Assembly: GCF_014647055.1 (NCBI RefSeq)
Contig: NZ_BMOL01000005.1
Span: forward strand, 118,603 to 182,602
Direction: 5' to 3'
Length of the DNA: 64,000 bases
DNA from: Deinococcus aerolatus
Lineage (GTDB): Bacteria; Deinococcota; Deinococci; Deinococcales; Deinococcaceae
Part shown: positions 1 to 8,250 of the stretch, one piece after another
Layout of the letters: each line of letters starts with the position of its first letter
Position numbering within the stretch: the stretch's first letter is position 1
Notes under the pieces: generated by a model
Told to the model about the DNA's origin: nothing
Database searches by the model: none
Seen by the model: only the letters and a program-made list of their open reading frames with translations
Translations under genes and position numbers: made by a program

Positions 1-239
1 CGAGCGACGGGCGGCGTCGGCGCTTCACGCGGCTGCTGTCGCGGTATGGGGTGCGGGTGCAGCGCAGTGTCTTCCGGCTGAGCGGCTCGGCGCGCGAGGT
101 GCAGCGGCTGCGGGAGGCGCTGGAGCGGGTCGCAGATCACGGGGAAGACCTGCTGCTGATGACGGTGGTCGCGTCCGGAACCTGGTGGCAGGTGGGCGGC
201 GTGCAGGTGCTGGAGGTGCCGCTGGTGGTTTCCTTCTGA
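1..239 (+). CDS. cas2: CRISPR-associated endoribonuclease/integrase subunit Cas2 (3' part)
   Basis: The reading frame is already open at base 3 and stops at 237-239, so the N-terminus lies outside the window; about 78 residues are visible. The visible part has the Cas2 core: an Arg-rich helix (RRRRFTRLLSRYG), then the strand VQRSVFRL typical of the second Cas2 strand, then a helix and a short acidic turn. Cas2 works with Cas1 in acquiring spacers; full family proteins are about 90-100 residues, so only the first 15-25 residues are missing. It is followed by a Csm6-type gene and cas6, which makes this the tail of a CRISPR-Cas locus, most likely type III. cas1, the effector genes and the array would be to the left. 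Confidence 0.85.
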   Translation, partial: SDGRRRRFTRLLSRYGVRVQRSVFRLSGSAREVQRLREALERVADHGEDLLLMTVVASGTWWQVGGVQVLEVPLVVSF

Positions 240-295
240 CGGCGGCGCACACATGCGGTTCCGGTTGTGGGGTGCGGTGGCCATACTGGGAGCAC

Positions 296-1657
296 ATGAC
301 GGATTCAGCTTCAGGTGGCGTGGCGTTCTTCACGGTGGTGGGCAGTCAGGATCCACAGGTCCGGCCAGGCGGCGAGCAGGGGCCAGCGCTGGACCTGCTG
401 GACGCGCTGCTGGCCTCGGGCGAGGCGGTGTCGGAGGTGCTGCTGGCCTGGACGCCCGGGGCGCAGAATGCCGCGTGGCCAGGAGGCTACGATGCCCAGC
501 GCACCGCGCTGGAACAGGCCGTGCGGGACCGGGTTCCGGGGGTCCGGGTCTCGGCGGTGCCGGTGCAGGTCACGCCGAACGTCGCCTCGGAGGTATTGCC
601 GGTGTTCGCGCGCGCACTGGGGCGCTTCCGGCACGCCGGGCAGGCCCGGGTCAACGTGTCGAGCGGCACCCCGCAGATGCTCGAGGCCATGAAGGTGCTG
701 CGCGGCTCGGGCTGGTTCGGCGCCGGCGACGTGCGGCTGTACCAGGTGGACCGGCCCACCTACCGCGCGCCGGATAGGCCTCACTGGCGCGAGGCGACCC
801 TGCCGTTTCTCGAGGAGGTGCTGCGCCTGGAAGGCGCGTTCGGCGCACTGCGCCGGTTTGATTTCGCGGGCGCGCGCACAGCCTTTGCGGCGCTGGCAGC
901 CGGCCCGCTGGAACTGCCGGGGCGTCAGGCGGTAGCAGGGGTCCTGGAAGCCGTGGCGGACGCGCTGTGGTGGATGGACGCGCGGGACGCGGCGGCGGCC
1001 GGCGAGGCCTTGAGCGCCCTGGGGATGCAGGTCCCGCCGCTGCATGCCCTGAAATCGTTCATCCAGCAGGCGGGGCACGCCCCTGCGGAGGTGTTGATCT
1101 GGCTGACCTGGGGGCGCTACAACCGGGCAGCCGCGCAGGAACGCACGGCCGACGCCCTGGTGTGGGCGGTGGCGCTGCACGAGCTGCTGGTGGTGAAACT
1201 GGCCGAGCAGGCGGGCCTGCCGGACACGGAACGTCCGCTGACGGCGGGTGACCTCGGCGCGGGGCTGTTCGATCGGCTGAAGGCGGACCTTGCCCCTGAA
1301 CTGCTCAACGCGCAGGGGCGCCTCCGGTTCCTGTCGCTCCGGGACAAGCTGGCCGTGCTGCGCGCCCCCACACTGGGGCTCGAGAACGTGGACGTGTTCG
1401 ACGCCGGTGACCGCCGGACCGCGCCGAACCCGCCGCTGGCGCAGGTGCGCGAGTGGCGCAACCTGACCCTGCATCAGGGCCGCGTGCCCGGGGAGGTGGA
1501 CCGGGCGGCCGTGGACGGCGTGGTGCGGCAGCTGCTGGGGGCCTACCCGTGGAAGCAACCGTGGGCGCGGGCCTGGGCGGCCCATCCGGACGCGTGTCCG
1601 GTCTCGGCGGCGGGCCTGGCCCAGCTGGCGGATGACCTGCACGGGTGGGTGGCCTGA
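296..1657 (+). CDS. csm6: CARF-HEPN ancillary ribonuclease, Csm6/Csx1 type
   Basis: 453 residues from ATG 296; the same frame is open further left, but the upstream part overlaps cas2 and is low-complexity Gly/Ala. Residues about 10-200 look like a CARF (Rossmann) domain: a hydrophobic first strand (VAFFTVVGS) and, at about 119-128, VNVSSGTPQM, which fits the Ser/Gly-Thr-rich ligand loop of CARF proteins. The C-terminal part is helical and carries R-N-L-T-L-H at 388-393, an R-X4-H motif of HEPN ribonucleases. Such proteins are activated by cyclic oligoadenylate made by Cas10 and then cut RNA non-specifically; that mechanism is family knowledge and not visible here. The stop overlaps the cas6 start by one base, so the two are probably translated together. 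It could equally be named Csx1-like. Confidence 0.8.
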   Translation: MTDSASGGVAFFTVVGSQDPQVRPGGEQGPALDLLDALLASGEAVSEVLLAWTPGAQNAAWPGGYDAQRTALEQAVRDRVPGVRVSAVPVQVTPNVASEVLPVFARALGRFRHAGQARVNVSSGTPQMLEAMKVLRGSGWFGAGDVRLYQVDRPTYRAPDRPHWREATLPFLEEVLRLEGAFGALRRFDFAGARTAFAALAAGPLELPGRQAVAGVLEAVADALWWMDARDAAAAGEALSALGMQVPPLHALKSFIQQAGHAPAEVLIWLTWGRYNRAAAQERTADALVWAVALHELLVVKLAEQAGLPDTERPLTAGDLGAGLFDRLKADLAPELLNAQGRLRFLSLRDKLAVLRAPTLGLENVDVFDAGDRRTAPNPPLAQVREWRNLTLHQGRVPGEVDRAAVDGVVRQLLGAYPWKQPWARAWAAHPDACPVSAAGLAQLADDLHGWVA

Positions 1658-2475
1658 TGCCGGCCCTGCTGGAAGTCACGCTCAGTGTGCACACGCCCCG
1701 GCCGGCGGGGCTGCTGGGCGTGCCCCTTCACGGCCTGCTGTTCAGCGCCCTGGAACGGGTCAGCGTGGCCCTCTCGGCGCAGATCCACGCGGCGGAAGTC
1801 AAGGGATTCCGGATCGGTCAGACCCAGTGGACCGACGGCGAGGGCGGGGCGGAACTCACGTTCCAGGTGGGCGTCCTGGACGATCGGTTGCTGGAACCCT
1901 TGCTGAGCGCGCTGACCCCTGGACGGAACCATGGCAGCGCGGAGATGACCCTCATGGCGACCACGCAAACGGTCCGCGTCACGGCGCAGGAGTCCTACAG
2001 TGACCTGTACGCGCGGCACGCCGCCGACGTGCGAGGCCGGGACCTGCATCTGAGCTTCCTGACCCCGACGACGTTCCGCACCACGGACCTCGATATGCCC
2101 TTCCCTGTCCCGAAGACGGTGTACTACGGGCTGCAGCGGCGCTGGGAGGCGTTCAGCGACCTGCACTTCGGACCGGAACTCAACGACTGGGTGGGCCGCG
2201 CCGTGCGGATCCGGGGTTACCGCCTCCGGCCCCGCAGCGTGCATTTCAAGGGAGCGCGTGGCGCGGCGATGACCGCGAGCCTGGGCGAGGTGCACTACCA
2301 GCTCGCCCGGCCCGGCGACGCCGAACCGACCTTCGTGCGGCTCCTCACCGAGTTCGCGAACTACGCCGGGGTCGGGTACAAGACCACCTTCGGCCTGGGC
2401 CATGTCGAGGCGTGGGGCTGGGAGGAGCGCAGCGCGCCGCACGACGCGAGTCCAGCCGATCTGGTGGATTCCTGA
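1657..2475 (+). CDS. cas6: CRISPR pre-crRNA endoribonuclease Cas6
   Basis: 272 residues from ATG 1657, which shares a base with the TGA of the preceding gene; a GTG at 1645 is possible but would overlap more. Cas6 cuts the CRISPR precursor RNA within each repeat. The sequence fits the family: two RAMP-like halves, a C-terminal glycine-rich loop (YAGVGYKTTFGLGH, about residues 236-249) that contacts the repeat RNA, and a typical length of 220-280. Catalytic residues in Cas6 vary and cannot be assigned here; a His in the N-terminal half (LHG) is a candidate. It is the last recognisable cas gene of the locus. Confidence 0.88.
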   Translation: MPALLEVTLSVHTPRPAGLLGVPLHGLLFSALERVSVALSAQIHAAEVKGFRIGQTQWTDGEGGAELTFQVGVLDDRLLEPLLSALTPGRNHGSAEMTLMATTQTVRVTAQESYSDLYARHAADVRGRDLHLSFLTPTTFRTTDLDMPFPVPKTVYYGLQRRWEAFSDLHFGPELNDWVGRAVRIRGYRLRPRSVHFKGARGAAMTASLGEVHYQLARPGDAEPTFVRLLTEFANYAGVGYKTTFGLGHVEAWGWEERSAPHDASPADLVDS

Positions 2476-2715
2476 TTCAGGGCTGGGGGATGGGCCGTGG
2501 CATCGTGCGGTCTGGCGTACTGGGAGCAGGCAAGCAGGCCGCACGGCGGGCAAGACGGTTTGACCTCCGGGGCGTGGACCGCGCCAGTGGCCCTCGCATG
2601 CGGCAACCATCAGGGCGGCTCCCGATACGGCGCGTCGATGCGGGTGTCACTGCCCCTGCCTCAGCCACCCGCAGGGGTCAGATTCCGCCGAAGGGGGTGG
2701 TGCAAGGATCAGGGC

Positions 2716-3489
2716 ATGGCGAATTCTCCAGCCTCCATCAGCACGCCCGAAGCCCTGCCGGTCCTGCGCGCCGCCCTCAAAACCCTGCCCTGCGTCAGGC
2801 GGGTGGTGGTCAACCGTGACGACAAGGTGTGTTACGTCAACGTGGACGTCGACGGCCGCCGCGTGCTTGCCGCCGCGGTGTACCCTGCGGCGCGCGTTGT
2901 CATGCCGCTGTCGCGTACGGCCGCCAGCGGTGATCTGGGCGAGATCCTGAACGACGCCGTGTGCGGCGCGGCCAACGCCCATGGGCTGACCATCCTCCAC
3001 GGTGTGGGCGTGGACGCACTGGGCGGGAACATGCCCAACGAGGGCAACTTCATCCGGGAGCGTGAACTGACCGCCGCCACCATGCCACTGGAGCAGGCGC
3101 ACGCGCAGCGGCTGCTCGCCGAACTGGCCGGCACGCGGCTGCCGACCGGCGTGGCGCTGCTCACCGGCGCGCCGCTGGAACGGGGCGACGTGGATTTCCC
3201 GCTGACGTCGGCCGAGTTACACGAGCGTGAGCGCCTGCAGGCGATCGTCGGGCGTGCCGGTTCGCTGAAGTTCCGTATCTGGAACACACAGAGCCAGATC
3301 AAGAGTCAGAACGAGCGCATCGCTCTGGCCGAGGAACGGATCGTGGAATCGACCGTCAACATCGCGGTGATGAACGCTGAAATCGCTCAGTGGAATGCCG
3401 AACTGGCGGCTCTGGATACCCCGGAGGCCGTGCGCGAGCGACTCGAGGCCGCCGCCCAACTGCGCGGCGAAGCTGATCCGGAGTCGTAG
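2716..3489 (+). CDS. unrecognised protein with C-terminal coiled coil
   Basis: 257 residues from ATG 2716, which has AAGGA about ten bases upstream; earlier starts in the frame lie in non-coding-looking sequence. I do not recognise the family. The first 170 residues look globular and mixed alpha/beta with a repeated VVVNRDDKVCYVNVDVDG type strand pattern. From about residue 175 to 245 the protein is highly charged with heptad spacing (many Glu, Gln, Arg, Ile), which suggests a coiled coil. It lies 240 bases after cas6 on the same strand and may be a passenger of the CRISPR locus or unrelated. Codon use is like that of core genes. Confidence 0.65.
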   Translation: MANSPASISTPEALPVLRAALKTLPCVRRVVVNRDDKVCYVNVDVDGRRVLAAAVYPAARVVMPLSRTAASGDLGEILNDAVCGAANAHGLTILHGVGVDALGGNMPNEGNFIRERELTAATMPLEQAHAQRLLAELAGTRLPTGVALLTGAPLERGDVDFPLTSAELHERERLQAIVGRAGSLKFRIWNTQSQIKSQNERIALAEERIVESTVNIAVMNAEIAQWNAELAALDTPEAVRERLEAAAQLRGEADPES

Positions 3490-3600
3490 GGCAGCCTTCG
3501 TGTGTTGTGGACGCAGGACGTCGCTGAGGGACGACGAGCCCTGGCGGGGCGTCTGGCAGCCTGGCGGCACATTGAGAACTTGATCGAACTCAAGAGTCGT

Positions 3601-3636
3601 ATTGATGCAGTGAACCCCATTGATGCAGTGAACCCC
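3601..3636. repeat. 18-bp perfect tandem duplication
   Basis: The 18-base unit ATTGATGCAGTGAACCCC occurs twice without gap (3601-3618 and 3619-3636). It lies in a short frame that continues the frame of the preceding gene after its stop, so it would add six residues (IDAVNP) if translated. Two copies do not make a CRISPR array. Confidence 0.9.
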
Positions 3637-3686
3637 AGATTTGCCGCGGCAGCCAGATTGCCACCGCCGCGCTGCCTGGTGATCAG

Positions 3687-3902
3687 GTGAGGTGCGGGCC
3701 ACTGCGCTGGCCAGACGACCGGGGGCTGCCACTCAGTGAGCGTTACATGGCGATGGTCAGGGACGGCAGCGAGATCCAGGTCAACCCGCCGGCCTTCAGC
3801 GAGTGGCTGCTCGCTCCAGCCGAGGATCGACGTGTCCCCACTGCGCCAGACCCGGCAGCCTGGGAGGATTTCGAGCGGCAGATGAACGCCCTGCTCGCCT
3901 GA
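3687..3902 (+). CDS. small hypothetical protein, possibly a gene remnant
   Basis: 71 residues from GTG 3687 (or shorter from ATG 3747). The frame opens at 3624, so an N-terminal part could be missing. The composition is protein-like (SERYMAMVRDGSEIQVNPP, then an acidic C-terminus) rather than that of an antisense shadow, but I recognise no family and there is no clear ribosome-binding site. The 200 bases before it, in another frame, also look partly coding. That pattern would fit a larger gene broken by a frameshift. Confidence 0.35.
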   Translation: MRCGPLRWPDDRGLPLSERYMAMVRDGSEIQVNPPAFSEWLLAPAEDRRVPTAPDPAAWEDFERQMNALLA

Positions 3903-4165
3903 GGGGCCCGTGACGAGTTGCATCCATCGGGGTACAACGTCGGCGGGGTGGGCTGGAGCGGCAGGGATGGGGGCCAGAACGGATCCTGATCCGGCCAGCT
4001 CTTCGGCCAGGCGTGGCGCGGGTTTTCAAGAATTGGCGTTTCTGTCCTCGCGCCCCGTATTCACGGGCAAGAAAAAGGCCATAGACACGGGGAGGGGGAA
4101 CAGGAAGATCAGGGGCACCCCAGATGGGGCCGCTGACCCTGGCCGGGGTATATAACACCCGCGCC

Positions 4166-4200
4166 CCAAAAAGACGCCCAGGCGAGGAGCCCGGGCGTCT
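4166..4200 (-). terminator. Rho-independent terminator of the 4289-4603 gene
   Basis: The minus strand reads AGACGCCC, a 13-base loop, GGGCGTCT and then a TTTTT run, an eight-pair stem with U-tract. It lies about 90 bases past the end of the leftward gene. The remaining bases of 3903-4288 show no gene and no other structure I can support. Confidence 0.75.
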
Positions 4201-4288
4201 CAGCCAGTATTGGCAGATGGGTCGCCACGAAGAGTGAAAAGCAGGGGTCAGGAGACGTTACACAGACGTCCTGGTACAAGCTGGCCGG

Positions 4289-4603
4289 CTAAGGTTTGAC
4301 CAGTGGGGGGCTGGAGCGCTTGATGTTGCGCAGCCCGGGCCACCGCAACGTGGCCTCCTCGGAGCCGAAGCAGCCCCGCGGGACGTCGGCCAGCATCATG
4401 CGGTAGACCCTGCCCACCAGGTCCAGTTCGTGGTCTTCGGCGTTCCGGGCCAGCTTGTAGAAGTTGCACTGCAGCATGTGCCGGACGAACCAGGTGCATT
4501 CATAGATGTCGCCGGATTCGATAAACCGGGTCATGTCGAGCACGATCCCCTCGGGCACGCCAGCGATGGCTTTGGGGTTCCAGATCATACGGTCACGCGG
4601 CAT
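4289..4603 (-). CDS. small protein of unknown function
   Basis: 104 residues from ATG 4603, preceded by GGTGA five bases upstream; TTG 4615 and GTG 4612 are alternatives without a site. No family is recognised. The residue mix is like a folded protein: many aromatic residues, three Cys (YECTWF, LQCNFY, RGCFG) and a central helical stretch. A dedicated terminator downstream and a 14-base inverted repeat directly upstream support a real, separately regulated gene. It stands alone in accessory DNA. Confidence 0.6.
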   Translation of the reverse strand: MPRDRMIWNPKAIAGVPEGIVLDMTRFIESGDIYECTWFVRHMLQCNFYKLARNAEDHELDLVGRVYRMMLADVPRGCFGSEEATLRWPGLRNIKRSSPPLVKP

Positions 4604-4613
4604 GCGATTCACC

Positions 4614-4664
4614 AACGGCGTTCAGCGGGGCATGCCGTACGCTGCGGCGGCGCTGAACGCCGTT
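4614..4664. promoter_or_regulatory. 14-bp perfect inverted repeat before the 4603 start
   Basis: AACGGCGTTCAGCG at 4614-4627 pairs with CGCTGAACGCCGTT at 4651-4664 across 23 bases. On the minus strand the second arm ends ten bases before the ATG and just before the GGTGA ribosome-binding site. It could be an operator or an mRNA hairpin that controls translation. The rest of 4665-5213 shows no gene or further structure that I can support. Confidence 0.6.
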
Positions 4665-5213
4665 GCGAGCAGAGGGGCCGAATGGTGGACGACTCATGTT
4701 CTACCTCCGCCGGGGTGAGCGTTCCCAGCAACCAAAAGATAGCACGCCGAAACGCTGTTTTTCTTCGTCTGGAACGACGAAAACCGCCGCCTACCGCCTA
4801 GTACAGTCCTACACGAATCCTCGCAGCTCAGAAGGCAACCCCGTTGGCGACGGCCTGATCAAACCAGGCCCCTGCGGATCCACTGACAAGGCATTTATTC
4901 TCTGAAGGATCGCTCAAGGCGGGCAAGGGTGTCCTGGCCTCGCCTCAGGCATTGACCATGGCCGGGACGAGAAAATCCGTGTACTAGACGCGTATTTCTC
5001 TCCCTGTCCTCATGTCCCTGTTGGTTTGCAAGGCGGTGAGACGACGGCACATGCCCCAAACAATTTGTGGGCTTCCGGTGAGTGGGTCCGCTCTACACTG
5101 TGGTGCATGAGACCTGTTCCAGGTCATTGCCGCGGGAATTGGCAGGATGCCAAGGCCAGCGTCGGCCCGACAAGGCTAAGGCACCAGCGTCTCGTCGGCG
5201 CACCAAGCGCCGC

Positions 5214-5378
5214 ATGATCACCGAGGCCGACACCTGCCGCCAGTACGTGCTGCCCAAGCTGCAGGCCGCCGGCTGGGCCGATGACCTGATCCGCGAACAA
5301 AAGACCTTCACCGGGCATGGCAACCTCGGGTACCTGATCAAGGTCTTCCATCTGGACTTTGACCATATTCAAGAATGA
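5214..5378 (+). pseudogene. N-terminal stub of type I restriction enzyme R subunit (hsdR)
   Basis: The first residues from ATG 5214 read MITEADTCRQYVLPKLQAAG and continue with a segment ending in REQKTFT. This matches the N-terminal start of HsdR proteins of the EcoEI/EcoR124 kind, where ITEADTCR, PKLQAAGW and EQ.TFTDG are usual. After about 36 residues the match stops, and the frame ends at 54 codons, whereas HsdR has 800-1100 residues with nuclease and helicase domains. No hsdM or hsdS is near. I read this as a deletion scar in which the rest of hsdR was replaced by unrelated sequence. Confidence 0.65.
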
Positions 5379-5619
5379 CCGCCATGTGGATCTATCGGCC
5401 CGGCTGGACGACTGGCGAGACCGTCGCAACCGCATCGCCCACGGCACGGTCTACACCGAACCTGCCAGGAAAAACTATGCCGACGAGTTCGACGCCTTCA
5501 TGAAGCGCGCCGAGGACTGCGCCCGTGACGGCAAGCCCCTGCTGAACTGCCTGAACAACTGGGACCGCGCGGTGCGGGCCCGGCACCGCAGGCAGTCACG
5601 CACCGCCTCAGCCCTTTGA
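5359..5619 (+). CDS. HEPN-like C-terminal fragment
   Basis: 86 residues from ATG 5359, overlapping the end of the hsdR stub in another frame. The centre has DRRNRIAHGT, that is R-N-R-I-A-H, an R-X4-H arrangement seen in HEPN ribonuclease toxins and RiboL-PSP/MAE_28990-like HEPN proteins, followed by a helix and a basic C-terminus. HEPN domains are normally 100-150 residues, so the N-terminal helices are probably missing. It may be the tail of another defence gene joined to the hsdR stub by recombination. Activity is doubtful. Confidence 0.45.
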   Translation: MTIFKNDRHVDLSARLDDWRDRRNRIAHGTVYTEPARKNYADEFDAFMKRAEDCARDGKPLLNCLNNWDRAVRARHRRQSRTASAL

Positions 5620-5640
5620 CGACCGGACAGTGCGTGCAGA

Positions 5641-6795
5641 TCAGCTTGCGGACCAGTCTTCAGCCGCCGCCAGGGCGAGAGGCAGGGCACCGTCACTCAG
5701 TCGCCAGACCAGTTCGCCGCCGGGGTCGCGCCGCGGCTGGCCCTGGTCATCAGGTTCGATCACCAGATCCTCCAGGTCATAAACGCAGTCGTCCACGATG
5801 CGGACCGGCCGTGCCCGCCGGTAGTCCCGCGCGCCCTCGGGGCTGCGGCCATCGGCCCGCGCATCCTTGGCCACAATCATCTGCAGATTCAGGCCGCCCC
5901 TCTCCCACAAGATCACCGGACGCAGGGACTGCAAGGTGTACCGCCTGCCGTCCACGGCGAACCCGGCCAGGGCGTCCAGCCGGTCATCAAAAGGGCTGTG
6001 GGCGCGGCAGAAATCCAGCCAGGCCCGCTGACCTTCAGGTGCACGCACCCAGTCCGTCCACTCGCTTCGGAGCTGAGCCGCGCGGCGCTCACCTGCGGCG
6101 TAATCGCCCCCGGCCGTGCGCGCCCACCGCGCCGCATCCAGCCGGGCCGCCGGTGACACCGACAGCATCGCCTGGGCCTTGAGGGGGGTGCCGGCGCCGG
6201 CAGCGGGTCGCAGGTAGGCCCGTTTCGCCTTGCCCGTCGCGGGATCCAGCGCCGGGGTGCCGTCCGCGTTCCGGACGATGTAGCCGGTCCGTTCCAGGCC
6301 GTGAATCCACTCGCTGAGGAGCTGCATGGTCCAGCCCTGGCGGGGGTCGCGGGGAAAGACCAGCACCCAGGGCTCGCGGCTGTAATCCCAGGAGTGCAGG
6401 ACCACCGGGATCTGGTGGGGTTTGGCGTCAGCGTGGACCTGGGTGCGCCACTGCGCCATGACGGCGGCGCGGGAGACCTGGCACTCGCGGTAGAACTTGC
6501 TCTCCAGGTGCGCCACGGGCGCCAGCAGCGTCGACTCGATGTCGGTGGGCACCTGCGGCAGCGTGCCGGACGCCCGCATCAGTTCCAGCGCCGCGTCGTG
6601 GGTGATGCCGTAGGCGGCCATCAGCCGCCGTGCCTCGGCCTCGCGCACCCGCCCGAGGCCTGCCGCCTGGGGCCGTGGCCGCGCCGGGTAGCCCAGGTCG
6701 GTGAGCGCCTGCGCGTGGCTGGCGTCGCCCGCCTGGCCCTTGGCAAACGACTTGGCTCGGCCAACGCCTGTCTTTTTCTTTTCTGTCCTGGTCAT
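5641..6795 (-). CDS. unrecognised accessory protein
   Basis: 384 residues from ATG 6795 (MTRTEKKKTG); an ATG 15 bases upstream is also possible, while the open frame further up (to 7335) looks non-coding. The N-terminus is very basic (Lys/Arg/Gly, about residues 1-30). A helical region follows, then a segment rich in Trp and Arg (about 120-190) with many conserved-looking aromatic residues, and a long Ala/Arg-rich part. No catalytic motif or known domain is evident. It reads away from the nuclease-primase block and stops 20 bases from the HEPN-like fragment. It may be an element-borne DNA-binding or defence protein, but this is a guess. Confidence 0.6.
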   Translation of the reverse strand: MTRTEKKKTGVGRAKSFAKGQAGDASHAQALTDLGYPARPRPQAAGLGRVREAEARRLMAAYGITHDAALELMRASGTLPQVPTDIESTLLAPVAHLESKFYRECQVSRAAVMAQWRTQVHADAKPHQIPVVLHSWDYSREPWVLVFPRDPRQGWTMQLLSEWIHGLERTGYIVRNADGTPALDPATGKAKRAYLRPAAGAGTPLKAQAMLSVSPAARLDAARWARTAGGDYAAGERRAAQLRSEWTDWVRAPEGQRAWLDFCRAHSPFDDRLDALAGFAVDGRRYTLQSLRPVILWERGGLNLQMIVAKDARADGRSPEGARDYRRARPVRIVDDCVYDLEDLVIEPDDQGQPRRDPGGELVWRLSDGALPLALAAAEDWSAS

Positions 6796-7633
6796 TAGTA
6801 CTTTCAGCATCGCTGCAGCCGCGCCGCGCCGCTTGGGTTCTGAGAGCTGCCCGACGAACATCACGACAGGACGCCACAGAATGCTCGACATGGCCCCGGC
6901 ACCCTGACGACTGGGGATTTTTCTGACGTGCAACTGGATCGACGAAGCATGAGCTTCAAGGCCGTCCAGCACGAGCCTGAAGTCCAGAGCTGCCTGGAAC
7001 AGGAAGCCGACAAACTTGGCGGGGCTGTTCCAGACGGGGGCGGCAACTTTCACGTTTCTGGATCCAGGATGGCCCCCGGGGGCCAGGAAGACCACCCGCG
7101 ACGCCACAGCCCAGACGCTCCTGATGCTGGCCCCCCTGCCACCGACACCCCGACCAACCCCAGCGATCTCCGAGTGCCTTTTACCCGGCCCCCGCAACCG
7201 CTCAGGTCCAGATCCCCCCGCACCGCCGGCAGCAGCCTCCAGCGAACAGCACACTCCACACGGCCCATGCTCCGGCGCCTTACGCAAGAGGGTGCGGCCA
7301 GCGCCAACCTGACCTGACCCGCCGGGGCCAGGCACTCACCTGGGGCCGCCTGGCTCTCCCACCGTGGTGTGGTTGACACACCTGATCACGCCCCACCCCA
7401 GCCACACCAGAGTCCCGGAAAACTCCGGGCTTCCCGGCCAGCCGCCCACCAGCCGACTTCTCGACAGGCAGCCCCCACCAGCCGACAGGCAGCGTCCGCT
7501 GCGGGCCGCCCCCTCTGTGCGGCGTCCAGCCCAGGGCTGTCCTGGACACCGCCGAAGGCCCAGGCCCAGCCTCAAGAGAAGAGCGACAAACCTGGAGAAA
7601 CTTTTCAAAAAGGGGGCCTGCTAGCTTCGAGGT
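6796..7633. other. non-coding divergent interval
   Basis: About 840 bases between the leftward 6795 start and the rightward 7634 start. I see no convincing gene. It holds two sets of short direct repeats (CCCACCAGCCGAC at 7445 and 7474; GACAGGCAGC at 7463 and 7484) and the palindrome GGTGTG-GTTGA-CACACC at 7366-7382, whose loop overlaps a TTGACA sequence on the plus strand. No matching -10 box is visible. Confidence 0.5.
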
Positions 7634-8101
7634 ATGGCCCCCAACCAGCCCTCCCAGGACCTGAACCGCTGCCTCCACTGCGGCCAGGAAACCCCCTCAC
7701 CCCGCGCCGATGCCGGGACCGCCCCCTTCTGCGGGCCCGACGCCTACCCCCCGGAGGCCGAACTCCACCGCGCCCTGGCCCAGGCGCAGCAGGTGCTCTC
7801 GGCGGGCGTGGTCCACGCCATCCGCACTGGCAACTCGCCTCTGACCCAGCGCTGCGAGCAGCTGGTCATCGACTCGGCCACCTGCTGGGACATCGTCGTC
7901 AACACCCTGCCCGACGACGGCCAGGTGGCCTGCTACCTGATGGACGCCGCCGAACTGGGCAGCGAGCTGGCCGCCACGTACCGGTGCCACGGTGCGGAAC
8001 GCGAGGCCGTCGTCATGGCCGACCGGGCCCGGGGCCTGGCCAGGCTGTCGCTGCAACTCGATCCGGACTTCTGGCTCGCCGACCCCCACGCCTTCGACTG
8101 A
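7634..8101 (+). CDS. small protein with N-terminal CxxC motif
   Basis: 155 residues from ATG 7634, with GAGG four bases before it. The N-terminus carries CLHC and a third Cys about 17 residues later (PFC), which could bind zinc. The rest (about residues 45-150) is mainly alpha-helical with Ala, Leu and Asp/Glu and contains two further Cys. No family is recognised. It is the first gene of a rightward block with the TnpB-like nuclease and is separated from it by 340 bases that hold two strong hairpins. It could be an accessory or regulatory protein of that block. Confidence 0.55.
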   Translation: MAPNQPSQDLNRCLHCGQETPSPRADAGTAPFCGPDAYPPEAELHRALAQAQQVLSAGVVHAIRTGNSPLTQRCEQLVIDSATCWDIVVNTLPDDGQVACYLMDAAELGSELAATYRCHGAEREAVVMADRARGLARLSLQLDPDFWLADPHAFD

Positions 8102-8148
8102 GCCGCGCGCGCTGTCCTGGGCAAAACAACCCGACGCCCTCTGCTCCA

Positions 8149-8173
8149 CCGGCCCCGGCACCACCGGGGCCGG
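8149..8173 (+). terminator. 10-bp GC hairpin after the 155-residue gene
   Basis: CCGGCCCCGG, loop CACCA, CCGGGGCCGG: a perfect ten-pair stem with a five-base loop, followed by GGCCATTTCTG. It is 48 bases past the stop at 8101. The U-run is weak (three T), so it may be a terminator or part of a structured RNA together with the next hairpin. Confidence 0.5.
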
Positions 8174-8191
8174 GGCCATTTCTGCCGGGAC

Positions 8192-8250
8192 CTGCGAACA
8201 GACCGGGGGAGCTGGGCCTGGTGGCCCCGGCCACCCCGGTCTGTTCGCAG
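8192..8250. ncRNA. 17-bp perfect hairpin upstream of the TnpB-like gene; candidate structured RNA
   Basis: CTGCGAACAGACCGGGG (8192-8208) pairs perfectly with CCCCGGTCTGTTCGCAG (8234-8250). The 25-base loop can itself fold through GGGCC-TGGT-GGCCC. No U-run follows on either strand, so a simple terminator is unlikely. It lies in the 340-base gap before a RuvC-type nuclease. A 70-base purine-rich stretch (about 8297-8370) with several G-runs follows. Function is inferred only from structure and position. Confidence 0.4.

Noticed and set aside
1..5200. CRISPR repeat array near cas2/cas6
   Set aside because: No regularly spaced 25-40-base repeats were seen; the 18-bp tandem pair has no spacer.
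3900..7600. Left attachment site matching the 3' end of tRNA-Arg
   Set aside because: I looked for the tRNA 3' end and anticodon-arm sequence and found no copy of useful length; the boundary may lie outside the window.
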